Shown here: in pieces, positions 32,772 through 40,375 of the stretch
Numbering within the stretch: the stretch's first letter is position 1
Layout: every line of letters starts with the position of its first letter
Assembly: GCA_031552735.1 (NCBI GenBank)
Contig: JAVBMF010000006.1
Location: forward strand, 56,052-120,051
Direction of reading: 5' to 3'
DNA from: JAVBUY01 sp031552735
GTDB taxonomy: Bacteria > Bacillota > Clostridia > Christensenellales > Aristaeellaceae
DNA: 64,000 bases
Notes under the pieces: model-generated
The model's database searches: none
What the model was told of the DNA's origin: nothing
The model's input: the letters and a program-made list of their open reading frames with translations, nothing else
Made by a program: the position numbers and the translations under genes

Positions 32772-33953
32772 ATGCTCAGTCGTCCACCGCTTGATCGCAT
32801 TGCGTTTCTGGGTGTTTCTTGGTACGGCCTGCTGATTGTCATTGGCATTTTGCTGGCGCTGTTTGTCACCTCGCGCGAGGAAAAGCGCCTTGATCTGCCC
32901 GAGGACACCGCGATAGACTTTGCGCTGTGGGCCATCCCGCTGGGCGTGGTGGGTGCGCGCGTGTATTCCGTGCTGTTCCGGCTGGGCGATTATATTGACA
33001 ATTGGGGTGCGATGTTCAACCTGACCGAAGGCGGCTTGGCCATCTATGGCGCGGTCATCGGCGGACTGATCGCGGCCTTCATCGTTGCCAAGCGTAAAAA
33101 GATTTCGGTCTGGTCAATATGCGACATGGTGGCGCCCGGTCTTATTCTGGCGCAGGCCATTGGGCGCTGGGGCAACTACTTCAACATGGAAGCCTATGGC
33201 CTGCGAACCAGCGATATGGCGCTGCAATTCTTTCCTATGGCGGTAGAGATTCCGGTCGGTACGACCTGGTATTGGCATCTGGCCACTTTCTTCTATGAGT
33301 CGATGTGGAATCTGCTGGTCTTTGCGCTGCTGATGCTAGTGCGCAAGCAGATGCGGCAAAAGGGCGATATGTTCTGCTGGTATGTGCTGCTCTACGGCGC
33401 AGGGCGCGCGGTCATCGAGGGGCTGCGTGACGACAGCCTGACGCTGCTGAACCAATCGGCACGCATTTCTCAGATCCTCAGCGTGCTGGCCTGTCTGGGC
33501 ATCGTGCTGTACTTCACCTTCCGGCGCGTGCGCGGTCTTAACTTTAACGTCGGTGTGCTGGTGGTCTCGTCCGTGCTGGCGGTAGCATGCTTCTTTGTCG
33601 GCGAGTTCGAGCGCAACGCGTACTCCAATTTGTTCGCCGTATCGCAAATCCTGCTGCTCGTGCTGGCTGGCACGACCATATTGCTGGGCATTTTGCGCAT
33701 GAGCCGTCCCGCGCCATTTTGGATGAAGGCGCTGCCTTTCATCGTCGCGGTCATGCAGGTGTTTGTATTCATGCTGGGCAACGGCAGGGCGTTCGAAGAC
33801 AATACGCTGTATGTCACGCAGCGGCAAATCGTGTGCATGGCGCAGCTATTGATGTGCGCCGCGCTGCTCTATTTTGCGCCGACACCGGCCAAACCGCCGG
33901 TCAACAATGCCCCGGAGACTCGTGCCCGCCGCCGCGCACAGCAGGCGCAATAG
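32772..33953 (+). CDS. lgt: prolipoprotein diacylglyceryl transferase with a C-terminal membrane extension
   Basis: A 393-residue membrane enzyme. The first roughly 260 residues are Lgt, which moves diacylglycerol from phosphatidylglycerol to the lipobox Cys of prolipoproteins. Signatures include SWYGLLIVIGI, GARVYSVLF, GGLAIYGAVIGGL and the essential GRWGNYFNMEAYG. Typical Lgt proteins are about 260-290 residues long. Here about 120 further residues add four hydrophobic segments and a basic Ala/Arg tail with no family I recognise. A GGGAGG site sets the start. pncB follows 30 bases downstream. Confidence 0.93.
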   Translation: MLSRPPLDRIAFLGVSWYGLLIVIGILLALFVTSREEKRLDLPEDTAIDFALWAIPLGVVGARVYSVLFRLGDYIDNWGAMFNLTEGGLAIYGAVIGGLIAAFIVAKRKKISVWSICDMVAPGLILAQAIGRWGNYFNMEAYGLRTSDMALQFFPMAVEIPVGTTWYWHLATFFYESMWNLLVFALLMLVRKQMRQKGDMFCWYVLLYGAGRAVIEGLRDDSLTLLNQSARISQILSVLACLGIVLYFTFRRVRGLNFNVGVLVVSSVLAVACFFVGEFERNAYSNLFAVSQILLLVLAGTTILLGILRMSRPAPFWMKALPFIVAVMQVFVFMLGNGRAFEDNTLYVTQRQIVCMAQLLMCAALLYFAPTPAKPPVNNAPETRARRRAQQAQ

Positions 33954-33983
33954 CCGATCGCACAAAAGAAAGGAAGCGTAATC

Positions 33984-35417
33984 ATGCGAAATCTAACCAT
34001 GATGACCGACCTGTACGAGCTGACGATGATGAATGGCTACTGGCACTTCGGCATGCAAAAGAATCGCGCAGTGTTCGATCTGTTCTATCGCAAGCAGGGC
34101 GATATGACCGCACACGCGGTGGCCGCGGGGCTGGAACAAGCCATCGAATATGTGCGGGACCTGCACTTTACAAGCGATGACATTGCCTACCTGCGCGGAC
34201 TGAACATCTTTGAGGATAGCTTCCTCAATATGCTGCCGGACTTCCGCTTTACCGGCGATATCGACGCCGTCCCGGAGGGCACCATCGTCTTCCCCAACGA
34301 GCCAATTGTGCGCGTCATCGCGCCTGTGATGGAAGCGCAGCTCATCGAAACCGCGCTGCTGAATATCATCAACCACCAGACACTGATTGCCACCAAGGCG
34401 CGCCGTGTTGTGCAGGCCGCGCAGGGCGATGGTGTACTGGAGTTTGGTCTGCGCCGCGCGCAAGGGCCGGACGCGGGCATCTATGGCGCGCGCGCGGCGA
34501 TCATCGGTGGCTGCAATGCCACCAGCAACGTGCTGACCGGCGAAATGTTCGGCATCCCGGTGCGCGGTACGCACGCGCATAGCTGGGTCATGAGTTTCCC
34601 CACCGAACTGGACGCTTTCCGCGCGTATGCAGAGGTATTCCCCAACGACTGCCTGCTGCTGGTCGATACCTACGATACCCTCAAAAGCGGCGTGCCCAAC
34701 GCGATCACGGTGTTCAAGGAACTGCGCGCCAAGGGGCACGAGCCGTCCGGCATTCGCCTGGACAGCGGCGACATGGCGTATTTGTCCATTTCCGCGCGCA
34801 AGATGCTCGACGACGCGGGATTCCCGAATGCGCGTATCTTTGCCTCCGGTGATTTGGATGAGGAAGTGATCTGGGACCTGAAAGCGCAAGGTGCGCGCAT
34901 TGACGTATGGGGCGTGGGCACGCGGCTGATCACCAGTCTGGACAATCCAGCGTTGGGTGGTGTCTACAAACTGGCTGCAGAAGAAATTGACGGCAAAATG
35001 GAGCCGCGCATCAAGATTTCCGAGAACCCGGCCAAGGTGACCAACCCGGGCGTCAAACAACTGCTGCGCCTGTATGAAAAGGACACCGGCAAGGCGATTG
35101 CCGACCTGATCGCGCTGGCCGACGAGCAGTTCGACGCCAGCCAGCCGCTAACCATCTTTGACCCCGAGAACACCTGGAAGCGCATGACCGTCACCGACTA
35201 TACGATCCGCAGCCTGTTGTCTCCGATCTTCCGAAACGGTGAGCTGGTGTACCAGACGCCACCGCTGTCCGATATCGCCGCGTATGCCAAGCAGGAACAA
35301 GCGACGTTATGGGACGAATACAAGCGCCTGCACAAGCCGCACCGCTACAAGGTGGACCTGTCCGACGGCCTGTTCGCGATGAAGAACGAATTGCTTTCAA
35401 AATACAGCCAGCGGTAG
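33984..35417 (+). CDS. pncB: nicotinate phosphoribosyltransferase
   Basis: A 477-residue enzyme that makes nicotinate mononucleotide from nicotinate, PRPP and ATP, the entry to NAD salvage. TDLYELTMMNGYW at the start, EFGLRRAQGPDAG, GTHAHSWVMSF with the ATP-phosphorylated His region, and RLDSGDMAYLS are family signatures. The Gram-positive long form is about this length. It lies downstream of lgt on one transcript. NAD+ synthetase is encoded separately at 5.1-7.0 kb. Confidence 0.96.
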   Translation: MRNLTMMTDLYELTMMNGYWHFGMQKNRAVFDLFYRKQGDMTAHAVAAGLEQAIEYVRDLHFTSDDIAYLRGLNIFEDSFLNMLPDFRFTGDIDAVPEGTIVFPNEPIVRVIAPVMEAQLIETALLNIINHQTLIATKARRVVQAAQGDGVLEFGLRRAQGPDAGIYGARAAIIGGCNATSNVLTGEMFGIPVRGTHAHSWVMSFPTELDAFRAYAEVFPNDCLLLVDTYDTLKSGVPNAITVFKELRAKGHEPSGIRLDSGDMAYLSISARKMLDDAGFPNARIFASGDLDEEVIWDLKAQGARIDVWGVGTRLITSLDNPALGGVYKLAAEEIDGKMEPRIKISENPAKVTNPGVKQLLRLYEKDTGKAIADLIALADEQFDASQPLTIFDPENTWKRMTVTDYTIRSLLSPIFRNGELVYQTPPLSDIAAYAKQEQATLWDEYKRLHKPHRYKVDLSDGLFAMKNELLSKYSQR

Positions 35418-35448
35418 AAAAAACGGCCGGTGGATGATTCCACCGGCC
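35418..35448 (-). terminator. terminator shared by pncB and the coat protein gene
   Basis: A perfect ten-base-pair stem, 35425-35434 with 35439-35448, loop TGAT. Six T follow on the minus strand. Confidence 0.85.
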
Positions 35449-35454
35449 ATGTGT

Positions 35455-35793
35455 TTACTGCGGGATCGTGTTGCGCATGTTGGAGAACATGGTCTTTGCG
35501 TCCTGCACTTCCTGCTGCGGCGCGTTCTTGCTGGGGTACCAGCTGCGCAGCTTCATCGCGTCAAACACCGTGTATTGATCGGTCAGCAGCGTGGTGTAGT
35601 TCTCGGTCAGCACCTTGCGCAGATTCTGGCACGTAGTCTCCACCGACATGGTCGCGTATCCACCGATCATTGCTTTCTCGGTGGACAGCACATCGGTCAC
35701 CATCGCTTCATCGTTCCAGGGCCGTCCTTGATCCTGCATATTCACGGTAAAGCTGCCGCCTCCGATATTGGGCATCTGGTTCATGTGGCTCAT
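35455..35793 (-). CDS. CotF-type spore coat protein
   Basis: A 112-residue protein with a Met/Asn/Gly-rich start and a coat-F domain (about residues 28-105). The domain has the typical DVLSTEKAMIGGYATMSVETTC start and an ALRS-like AMKLRSWYP end. Coat-F proteins are four-helix proteins of the inner spore coat, often with a Cys as here. It indicates an endospore former. It follows the 70-residue gene by 16 bases, so both are likely made together in the mother cell. Sigma-E or sigma-K control would be expected but was not resolved. Confidence 0.85.
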   Translation of the reverse strand: MSHMNQMPNIGGGSFTVNMQDQGRPWNDEAMVTDVLSTEKAMIGGYATMSVETTCQNLRKVLTENYTTLLTDQYTVFDAMKLRSWYPSKNAPQQEVQDAKTMFSNMRNTIPQ

Positions 35794-35809
35794 GGCGTCT
35801 CTCCTCCCC

Positions 35810-36022
35810 TTATTGGTGGCTGTTCAGGTAGTTGAACAGCTTGTCAAAGTTGGCGCGATGGTGCTTGGCGATATCCATCACCATACCTTTCAGCGCGGGA
35901 TCCGCGATCTGTTGCGCGAAGAAGTCGCACTTCTTGCTGGCCAGCGCCTCGTGGTTCATGGAATCGACCAGCACCTTGAGATTACTGGCGGTGAGCTGCG
36001 GCTGTCCGTTTTGACCCTGCAT
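35810..36022 (-). CDS. small coat-associated helical protein
   Basis: A 70-residue protein with a Gln/Gly/Asn-rich N-terminus, then two or three amphipathic helices (LVDSMNHEALASKKCDFFAQ and LKGMVMDIAKHHRANFDKLF). It resembles the N-terminal half of coat-F-like proteins and is probably a partner of the following gene product. AAGGAGG precedes the ATG at 36022. No separate family name is certain. Confidence 0.65.
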   Translation of the reverse strand: MQGQNGQPQLTASNLKVLVDSMNHEALASKKCDFFAQQIADPALKGMVMDIAKHHRANFDKLFNYLNSHQ

Positions 36023-36107
36023 GCTTGCCCCTCCTTGTGATAAGTTGGTGCCCTTATTGTGCGCTTTGCCGCGCAAAACATACCCAATTCACCCTGCGGA
36101 GGAAAAT

Positions 36108-36737
36108 ATGTCTATTGTTCTGTCGGTTACAAAGCGGCGTGGCGCGGTGTGCGTCACGCTGGATGAAGGCGCTGCGCTAGTCATCCCCACCGCGCTGTAT
36201 CGCGAGCGCAAGCTGATGCCCGGCGACGCGGTTGACACGGCGCACTACCGCGCCTTTATCGCTGAACGTGGATATGCGCTGGCGCTGGATTGCGCGGTGA
36301 AGTTTCTTGCCGCAAGGCCGCGTACCGAGCGTGAGGTGCGCCGTCGGCTGACCGAGGCGGGCTATCCGGACGAAGCTGCCGACCGTGTGGTCGAGCGCCT
36401 CAAGCGCGAACGATACCTAAACGACGCGCAGTTCGCCGACCTGTGGGTGGAGGCACGCGGGCAGCGTGCCGTGGGCAGTCGCCGCATCGCGCAGGAGCTG
36501 TCGCGCAAAGGCGTGGATAAAGAGACCGCACAGACCGCGCTGTCCAATCTGGATGAAGACGAGCAGGCGCGCATCGCCGCCGAGCACGCCAAAAAGCTGC
36601 TAGCCCGCACGCGCGGCAAGGATGATGCCGATGTGCGCCGAAAGGTCTATGCCGCGCTGATCCGGCGCGGATATGGGTATGACGAGGCGAAAAGAGCGCT
36701 GGCGGCTGCCGGGCAGGAGATTGAGGACGAGGAATAG
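36108..36737 (+). CDS. recX: regulatory protein RecX
   Basis: A 209-residue modulator of RecA filament activity. It consists of repeated three-helix RecX modules; ALDCAVKFLAARPRTEREVRRRL and YLNDAQFADLWVEARG are characteristic. The N-terminal about 60 residues form the extended region seen in Firmicutes. A GGAGG site precedes the ATG at 36108. recA is not in the window. It is divergent from the coat-type pair. Confidence 0.88.
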   Translation: MSIVLSVTKRRGAVCVTLDEGAALVIPTALYRERKLMPGDAVDTAHYRAFIAERGYALALDCAVKFLAARPRTEREVRRRLTEAGYPDEAADRVVERLKRERYLNDAQFADLWVEARGQRAVGSRRIAQELSRKGVDKETAQTALSNLDEDEQARIAAEHAKKLLARTRGKDDADVRRKVYAALIRRGYGYDEAKRALAAAGQEIEDEE

Positions 36738-36747
36738 CAAAGCAAAG

Positions 36748-36818
36748 ATAAAAGCTGTCATTTCGATCGCGCCGGAATCCCAAACGGATTCTGACTTCAT
36801 GCGGAATGACAGTTTTTT
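36748..36818 (+). terminator. large branched terminator hairpin after recX
   Basis: The outer stem, AAAAGCTGTCATT with AATGACAGTTTTT (one bulge), encloses a small GAATCC/GGATTC hairpin and ends in six T. It may also serve the convergent gene. Confidence 0.65.
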
Positions 36819-36833
36819 AATGGGCATATTGCC

Positions 36834-37823
36834 CTATTGCTCTATTTCGAACCACATTTCCAGTTGTTTCAGCTCAGCCCGAATGCGCAATACCCCATGC
36901 GCCGTGTGGAATTCGAGCCAATCCTCATACTCTGCACTGTGCTGCGGCGCCACGCCAAAGCGCCTCTCAAATATCGCCACAGCGCGATCCATTGCTTCAC
37001 GCGCTTGCGAACAGGTTTGGTACCAGAAGCTCGTATCAATGCAGTACAGGCGCTCGCTGGCTTCCTCAAAGCGGAATACAAGATAGGCATCCATACCGTG
37101 CAATGCGGCTTTCGTTTCCATGCCATAGGGAAAAAGGCCGTTCCACTCTCCTTCTTCGCAGGGCAAACCAATGGCTTTCGCCTCCTCTAGGAACGCCTGA
37201 CGCGTCATACCCAACTTGAACTTATCAAGTACCGCGCCATCGACATACAGCGTTTCAAAGGATTCCACCGGCACCGGCCCAGCCAATTCGCACACCAAGG
37301 AAGGCGCGTAGTTGCCTTCGCAGCAAAGATTCCACACGACTTCGCTGCTAATGAAAGAAAGACAGCGGCGTTCGGTATCATTGATCAACCGACCGCGCGT
37401 TGAATCAAGTTCCGCCAGCATTGGTGCTGATACAGCGTGATATATTTCGCCATAAATGCGCTTACGCTCTTTCGGATCCAGCGGACCACGGATATTGGGG
37501 ATGTCCGGGTATTCCATTCTTTCTAAGCGAAGCTGGGCATTGTCAAAGGTCAACTCCAGCTCCGTCTCATATTCGCCAAGGTGCGTATCATAGCGGATCA
37601 TGTTCAGCGGCCAGCCTTCGTCCGGATTATAGGGAGCAAGGTAAGGATCACGCAGTCCGGTGCTCGCCTCCGCCGCCAGCACCTCGTCCCACGTCATGCC
37701 AAAGCGGAGGCCGCGAAAAGCGCTATCGGGCACATCGCCTCGATCATCGGATGAGAGCGCATAAACGCTCGAACACATAACGAGCAGGCACACCAGACAA
37801 AACCCCATTAGGATTTTCTGCAT
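36834..37823 (-). CDS. secreted protein with two related domains, unknown function
   Basis: A 329-residue exported protein. The signal peptide covers about residues 1-23 (MGFCLVCLLVMCSSVYA core). Two halves each begin with a similar phrase: FRGLRFGMTWDEVLAAE near residue 37 and DKFKLGMTRQAFLEEAKAIG near 212. This suggests an internal duplication of a small alpha/beta fold like those of BLIP or SmpA type. No enzyme motif is seen. It stops a few bases from the recO start region's operon end, yet is read in the same direction. No function is proposed. Confidence 0.7.
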   Translation of the reverse strand: MQKILMGFCLVCLLVMCSSVYALSSDDRGDVPDSAFRGLRFGMTWDEVLAAEASTGLRDPYLAPYNPDEGWPLNMIRYDTHLGEYETELELTFDNAQLRLERMEYPDIPNIRGPLDPKERKRIYGEIYHAVSAPMLAELDSTRGRLINDTERRCLSFISSEVVWNLCCEGNYAPSLVCELAGPVPVESFETLYVDGAVLDKFKLGMTRQAFLEEAKAIGLPCEEGEWNGLFPYGMETKAALHGMDAYLVFRFEEASERLYCIDTSFWYQTCSQAREAMDRAVAIFERRFGVAPQHSAEYEDWLEFHTAHGVLRIRAELKQLEMWFEIEQ

Positions 37824-37832
37824 TTTTTTCGC

Positions 37833-38570
37833 CTACCCTATCCTCGGCAGCAGCGCCGCCGCCTTCATCGTCTTTTCCAGCCTGCTCTCCATATACAGCC
37901 GCATCAGTGAAAACGCCTGCCGCTGCGCATCGGCGCTGACCGGCGCTTTCAGCGCGTCCAATCGCTCTCGTTGCGCCACACGCAGAAAGGCCAGTGCCTC
38001 GGGCGACACCACGCGCCCGGACGGGCTGCAATCGCCGCACACCACGCCACCAGCCAGCGGATCAAAGCGCATGCTGCCATCGCGCACCTGTCCGCAATGC
38101 AGGCAGCCGCCCAGCACCGGCTTGTAGCCCTGCTCCTCGGCAAAGAGCATCAAGAAAACCGTCGCTACCGCATCGGGCGGCACCGGCGGCTGCGCATAGG
38201 TCAGGTACGCCAGCGACGCCAGCAGTTGCGCGTACAGGTCGGGCTGCCCTTCGCCGGGCTGCACCGCCGCTTCGCACAGATTCAGCAGATATGATCCGTA
38301 CAGCAGCCTGTCGTAATCCTGCCGCAAGGGATAATAGCAGTCCTGCATGGCGCACCCGGTTAATGTGTTGCGCTCTCGACTGGTGGCAAAGTGAAACTCC
38401 CCGACAGTGAATAACTCGGTCGCGTTGCCCAGTGCACTGCCCTGCTTGCGGCAGCCGCGCGCCACTGCCTCCATGCGCCCTAGTTCCGGCGAAAAGAGCG
38501 TCAGCATGCGGTCGTTATCGCGATAATTCACATGGCGCAGCACGATAGCCGATGTCACGATATTGCCCAT
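37833..38570 (-). CDS. recO: DNA repair protein RecO
   Basis: A 245-residue recombination mediator acting with RecF and RecR to load RecA at gaps. It has an N-terminal OB fold (residues 1-80, TSAIVLRHVNYRDNDRMLTL), a helical domain, and a CxxC...CxxC zinc finger (CLHCGQV and CGDCS). GAGGAGG precedes the ATG at 38570. It is the last clear member of the yqfC operon, directly after era, the usual Firmicutes order. Confidence 0.93.
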   Translation of the reverse strand: MGNIVTSAIVLRHVNYRDNDRMLTLFSPELGRMEAVARGCRKQGSALGNATELFTVGEFHFATSRERNTLTGCAMQDCYYPLRQDYDRLLYGSYLLNLCEAAVQPGEGQPDLYAQLLASLAYLTYAQPPVPPDAVATVFLMLFAEEQGYKPVLGGCLHCGQVRDGSMRFDPLAGGVVCGDCSPSGRVVSPEALAFLRVAQRERLDALKAPVSADAQRQAFSLMRLYMESRLEKTMKAAALLPRIG

Positions 38571-38586
38571 GCGAACCTCCTCATTA

Positions 38587-39474
38587 TCACTCGTATCCCA
38601 GCGTGCGCAGGTCATCCATGCGGTTGCGCCAGTCCTCGCGCACCTTGACCCACAGTTGCAGATTGACATGCATGCCCAGCAATGTTTCAATCTCCGTGCG
38701 TGCGGCGGTGCCGATGGCTTTGAGCATCGCGCCCTGCTTGCCGATGATAATGCCTTTGTGCGTCGCGCGTTCGCAGTAGATGGTCGCATGGATTTCCATC
38801 AGGGTATCCGACAGCTTGTTCATCGCCATCATCTCTACACCGATGCCATGCGGCACCTCGTCGTGCAGCCTTTGCAGCGCCTTCTCGCGGATGATTTCCG
38901 CACAGATCAGGCGTTCGGGCTGGTCGGTGATCATATCGTCCGGAAAATACTTGGGGCCCTCGGGCAATGTGGATACCAGCACCTTGCGCAGCTCGTCAAG
39001 CCCCTTGCCGGTGGCCGCGCTGATGGGCACGATATGGTCATAGCCCGCATCGGCAAAGCTGGCAATGGCAGCCAGCAATTTTTCGTCGCTGACCAGATCG
39101 GTTTTGTTGAGCGCCAGCACGCGCGTCACCTTACGGCTCGCCATGTCGGCCACAATCTGCCGATCCTGCGGGCCGATCTGTGATACATCCACCATCACGA
39201 CCACCGCATCGATGCCATCCAGCGCGTCCTTGGCGGACTTGACCATGTAAGTGCCCAGCTTGGTGCGCGGCGTGTGCAGCCCGGGCGTGTCCAGAAACAC
39301 AATCTGTGCGCCGGGCATAGACGCGACGCCCATGATGCGATTGCGTGTGGTCTGGGGACGGTCGGACACGATGGCCACTTTCTCGCCAATCATGGCATTC
39401 ATCAGTGACGATTTGCCTACGTTGGGCCGCCCGATAATGGCGGCAAACCCGGAATGAAATGTCGTTTCGCTCAT
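38587..39474 (-). CDS. era: GTPase Era
   Basis: A 295-residue essential GTPase that binds 16S rRNA and helps 30S assembly. The G domain has GRPNVGKSSLMN (G1), TTRNRI (G2), DTPGLH (G3) and NKTD (G4). The C-terminal KH domain includes IIIGKQGAMLKAIGTAAR. Its ATG overlaps the cdd stop by four bases. Confidence 0.97.
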   Translation of the reverse strand: MSETTFHSGFAAIIGRPNVGKSSLMNAMIGEKVAIVSDRPQTTRNRIMGVASMPGAQIVFLDTPGLHTPRTKLGTYMVKSAKDALDGIDAVVVMVDVSQIGPQDRQIVADMASRKVTRVLALNKTDLVSDEKLLAAIASFADAGYDHIVPISAATGKGLDELRKVLVSTLPEGPKYFPDDMITDQPERLICAEIIREKALQRLHDEVPHGIGVEMMAMNKLSDTLMEIHATIYCERATHKGIIIGKQGAMLKAIGTAARTEIETLLGMHVNLQLWVKVREDWRNRMDDLRTLGYE

Positions 39475-39872
39475 TTGTTTTCCTCGCCGGGCAAGTCTTT
39501 TGGGCCAAAGTGATGCGGCAACAGTTCGTCCAGTGTGGTTACTTCATTGTGCGTACCCCAAGTGATGAGCACGCGCATCGTTGGATTAAACTCACTGAGC
39601 ATCTGGCGGCAGATGCCGCACGGATACGGCGGCGCACTGTCTGCGGAAATGGCAATAGCGGTAAACTTGCGCGCGCCCTCAGACACCGCCTTGACCAGTG
39701 CGGTGCGCTCGGCGCAAATGGTCGCGCCGAAGGACGCATTCTCCACGTTGCAGCCGGTGAATATCCTGCCATCCTCGCAAAGCAAACAAGCGCCTACCCG
39801 AAAATGGGAATACGGCGAATAAGATGCTGATTTCGCTTGAATAGCGGCCTTGAGCAATTCCTGGTCGTTCAT
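39471..39872 (-). CDS. cdd: cytidine deaminase
   Basis: A 133-residue zinc enzyme deaminating cytidine and deoxycytidine for salvage. CNVENASFGATICAERTAL carries the catalytic Cys-Ala-Glu motif; PCGICRQML carries the other two zinc cysteines. Standard tetrameric-type length. It overlaps era and ybeY by four bases on each side. In most Firmicutes dgkA lies between ybeY and cdd; here it is absent. Confidence 0.97.
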   Translation of the reverse strand: MNDQELLKAAIQAKSASYSPYSHFRVGACLLCEDGRIFTGCNVENASFGATICAERTALVKAVSEGARKFTAIAISADSAPPYPCGICRQMLSEFNPTMRVLITWGTHNEVTTLDELLPHHFGPKDLPGEENK

Positions 39873-40375
39873 GCTTGTCCCTCCTCTGTGGATAACCGGA
39901 CGGCAGCCAGCGCGCGCTCCTCGATTTCACGCATGCGCTGTTTGTCCCGGGGTGTTTCGTGATCGTAGCCCATGATGTGGAACATCCCATGCGCCAGCAG
40001 ATAGCTGAGCTCGCGCATCAGGGTGTGGCCATATTCCTCTGCCTGCGCCGCCGCGCGCGGCACGCTGATGATGACGTCGCCCAAGTGCAGGCAGCCGGAC
40101 TCGGGGTCGAGCAGTTTCTTTATGCGCGCCGGATAGTCCCTCGCGGTGCCGTTTGGGTACGTATCCGCCGGAAAGGACAGCACGTCGGTGGCGGCATCTT
40201 TGCCTCGCTGAGACGCGTTGACAACGCGTATGCTTTCATCATCGGTCAGCCACACGAACGCCTGCAACCGCGCGACAAGCCCTTCTGCCGCGATGCACGC
40301 ATCGGCGGTAGCTTCCAGCCGCTTTAGCCAATCCTCGGGCACGCTGACCGGGTCTATGCGCCAGTCGATGTTCAT
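39869..40375 (-). CDS. ybeY: endoribonuclease YbeY
   Basis: A 168-residue metal-dependent RNase for 16S rRNA 3'-end maturation and 70S quality control. The zinc motif is HGMFHIMGYDH, a conservative variant of HGxLHLxGYDH with all three His kept. HLGDVIIS is the upstream family motif. The ATG overlaps the pgpH stop by four bases. Confidence 0.95.
   Translation of the reverse strand: MNIDWRIDPVSVPEDWLKRLEATADACIAAEGLVARLQAFVWLTDDESIRVVNASQRGKDAATDVLSFPADTYPNGTARDYPARIKKLLDPESGCLHLGDVIISVPRAAAQAEEYGHTLMRELSYLLAHGMFHIMGYDHETPRDKQRMREIEERALAAVRLSTEEGQA

Noticed and set aside
33993..35060. A 355-codon open frame antisense to pncB
   Set aside because: No ribosome site, no family features, and full overlap with a certain gene. 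Long antisense frames are expected in G+C-rich coding DNA.
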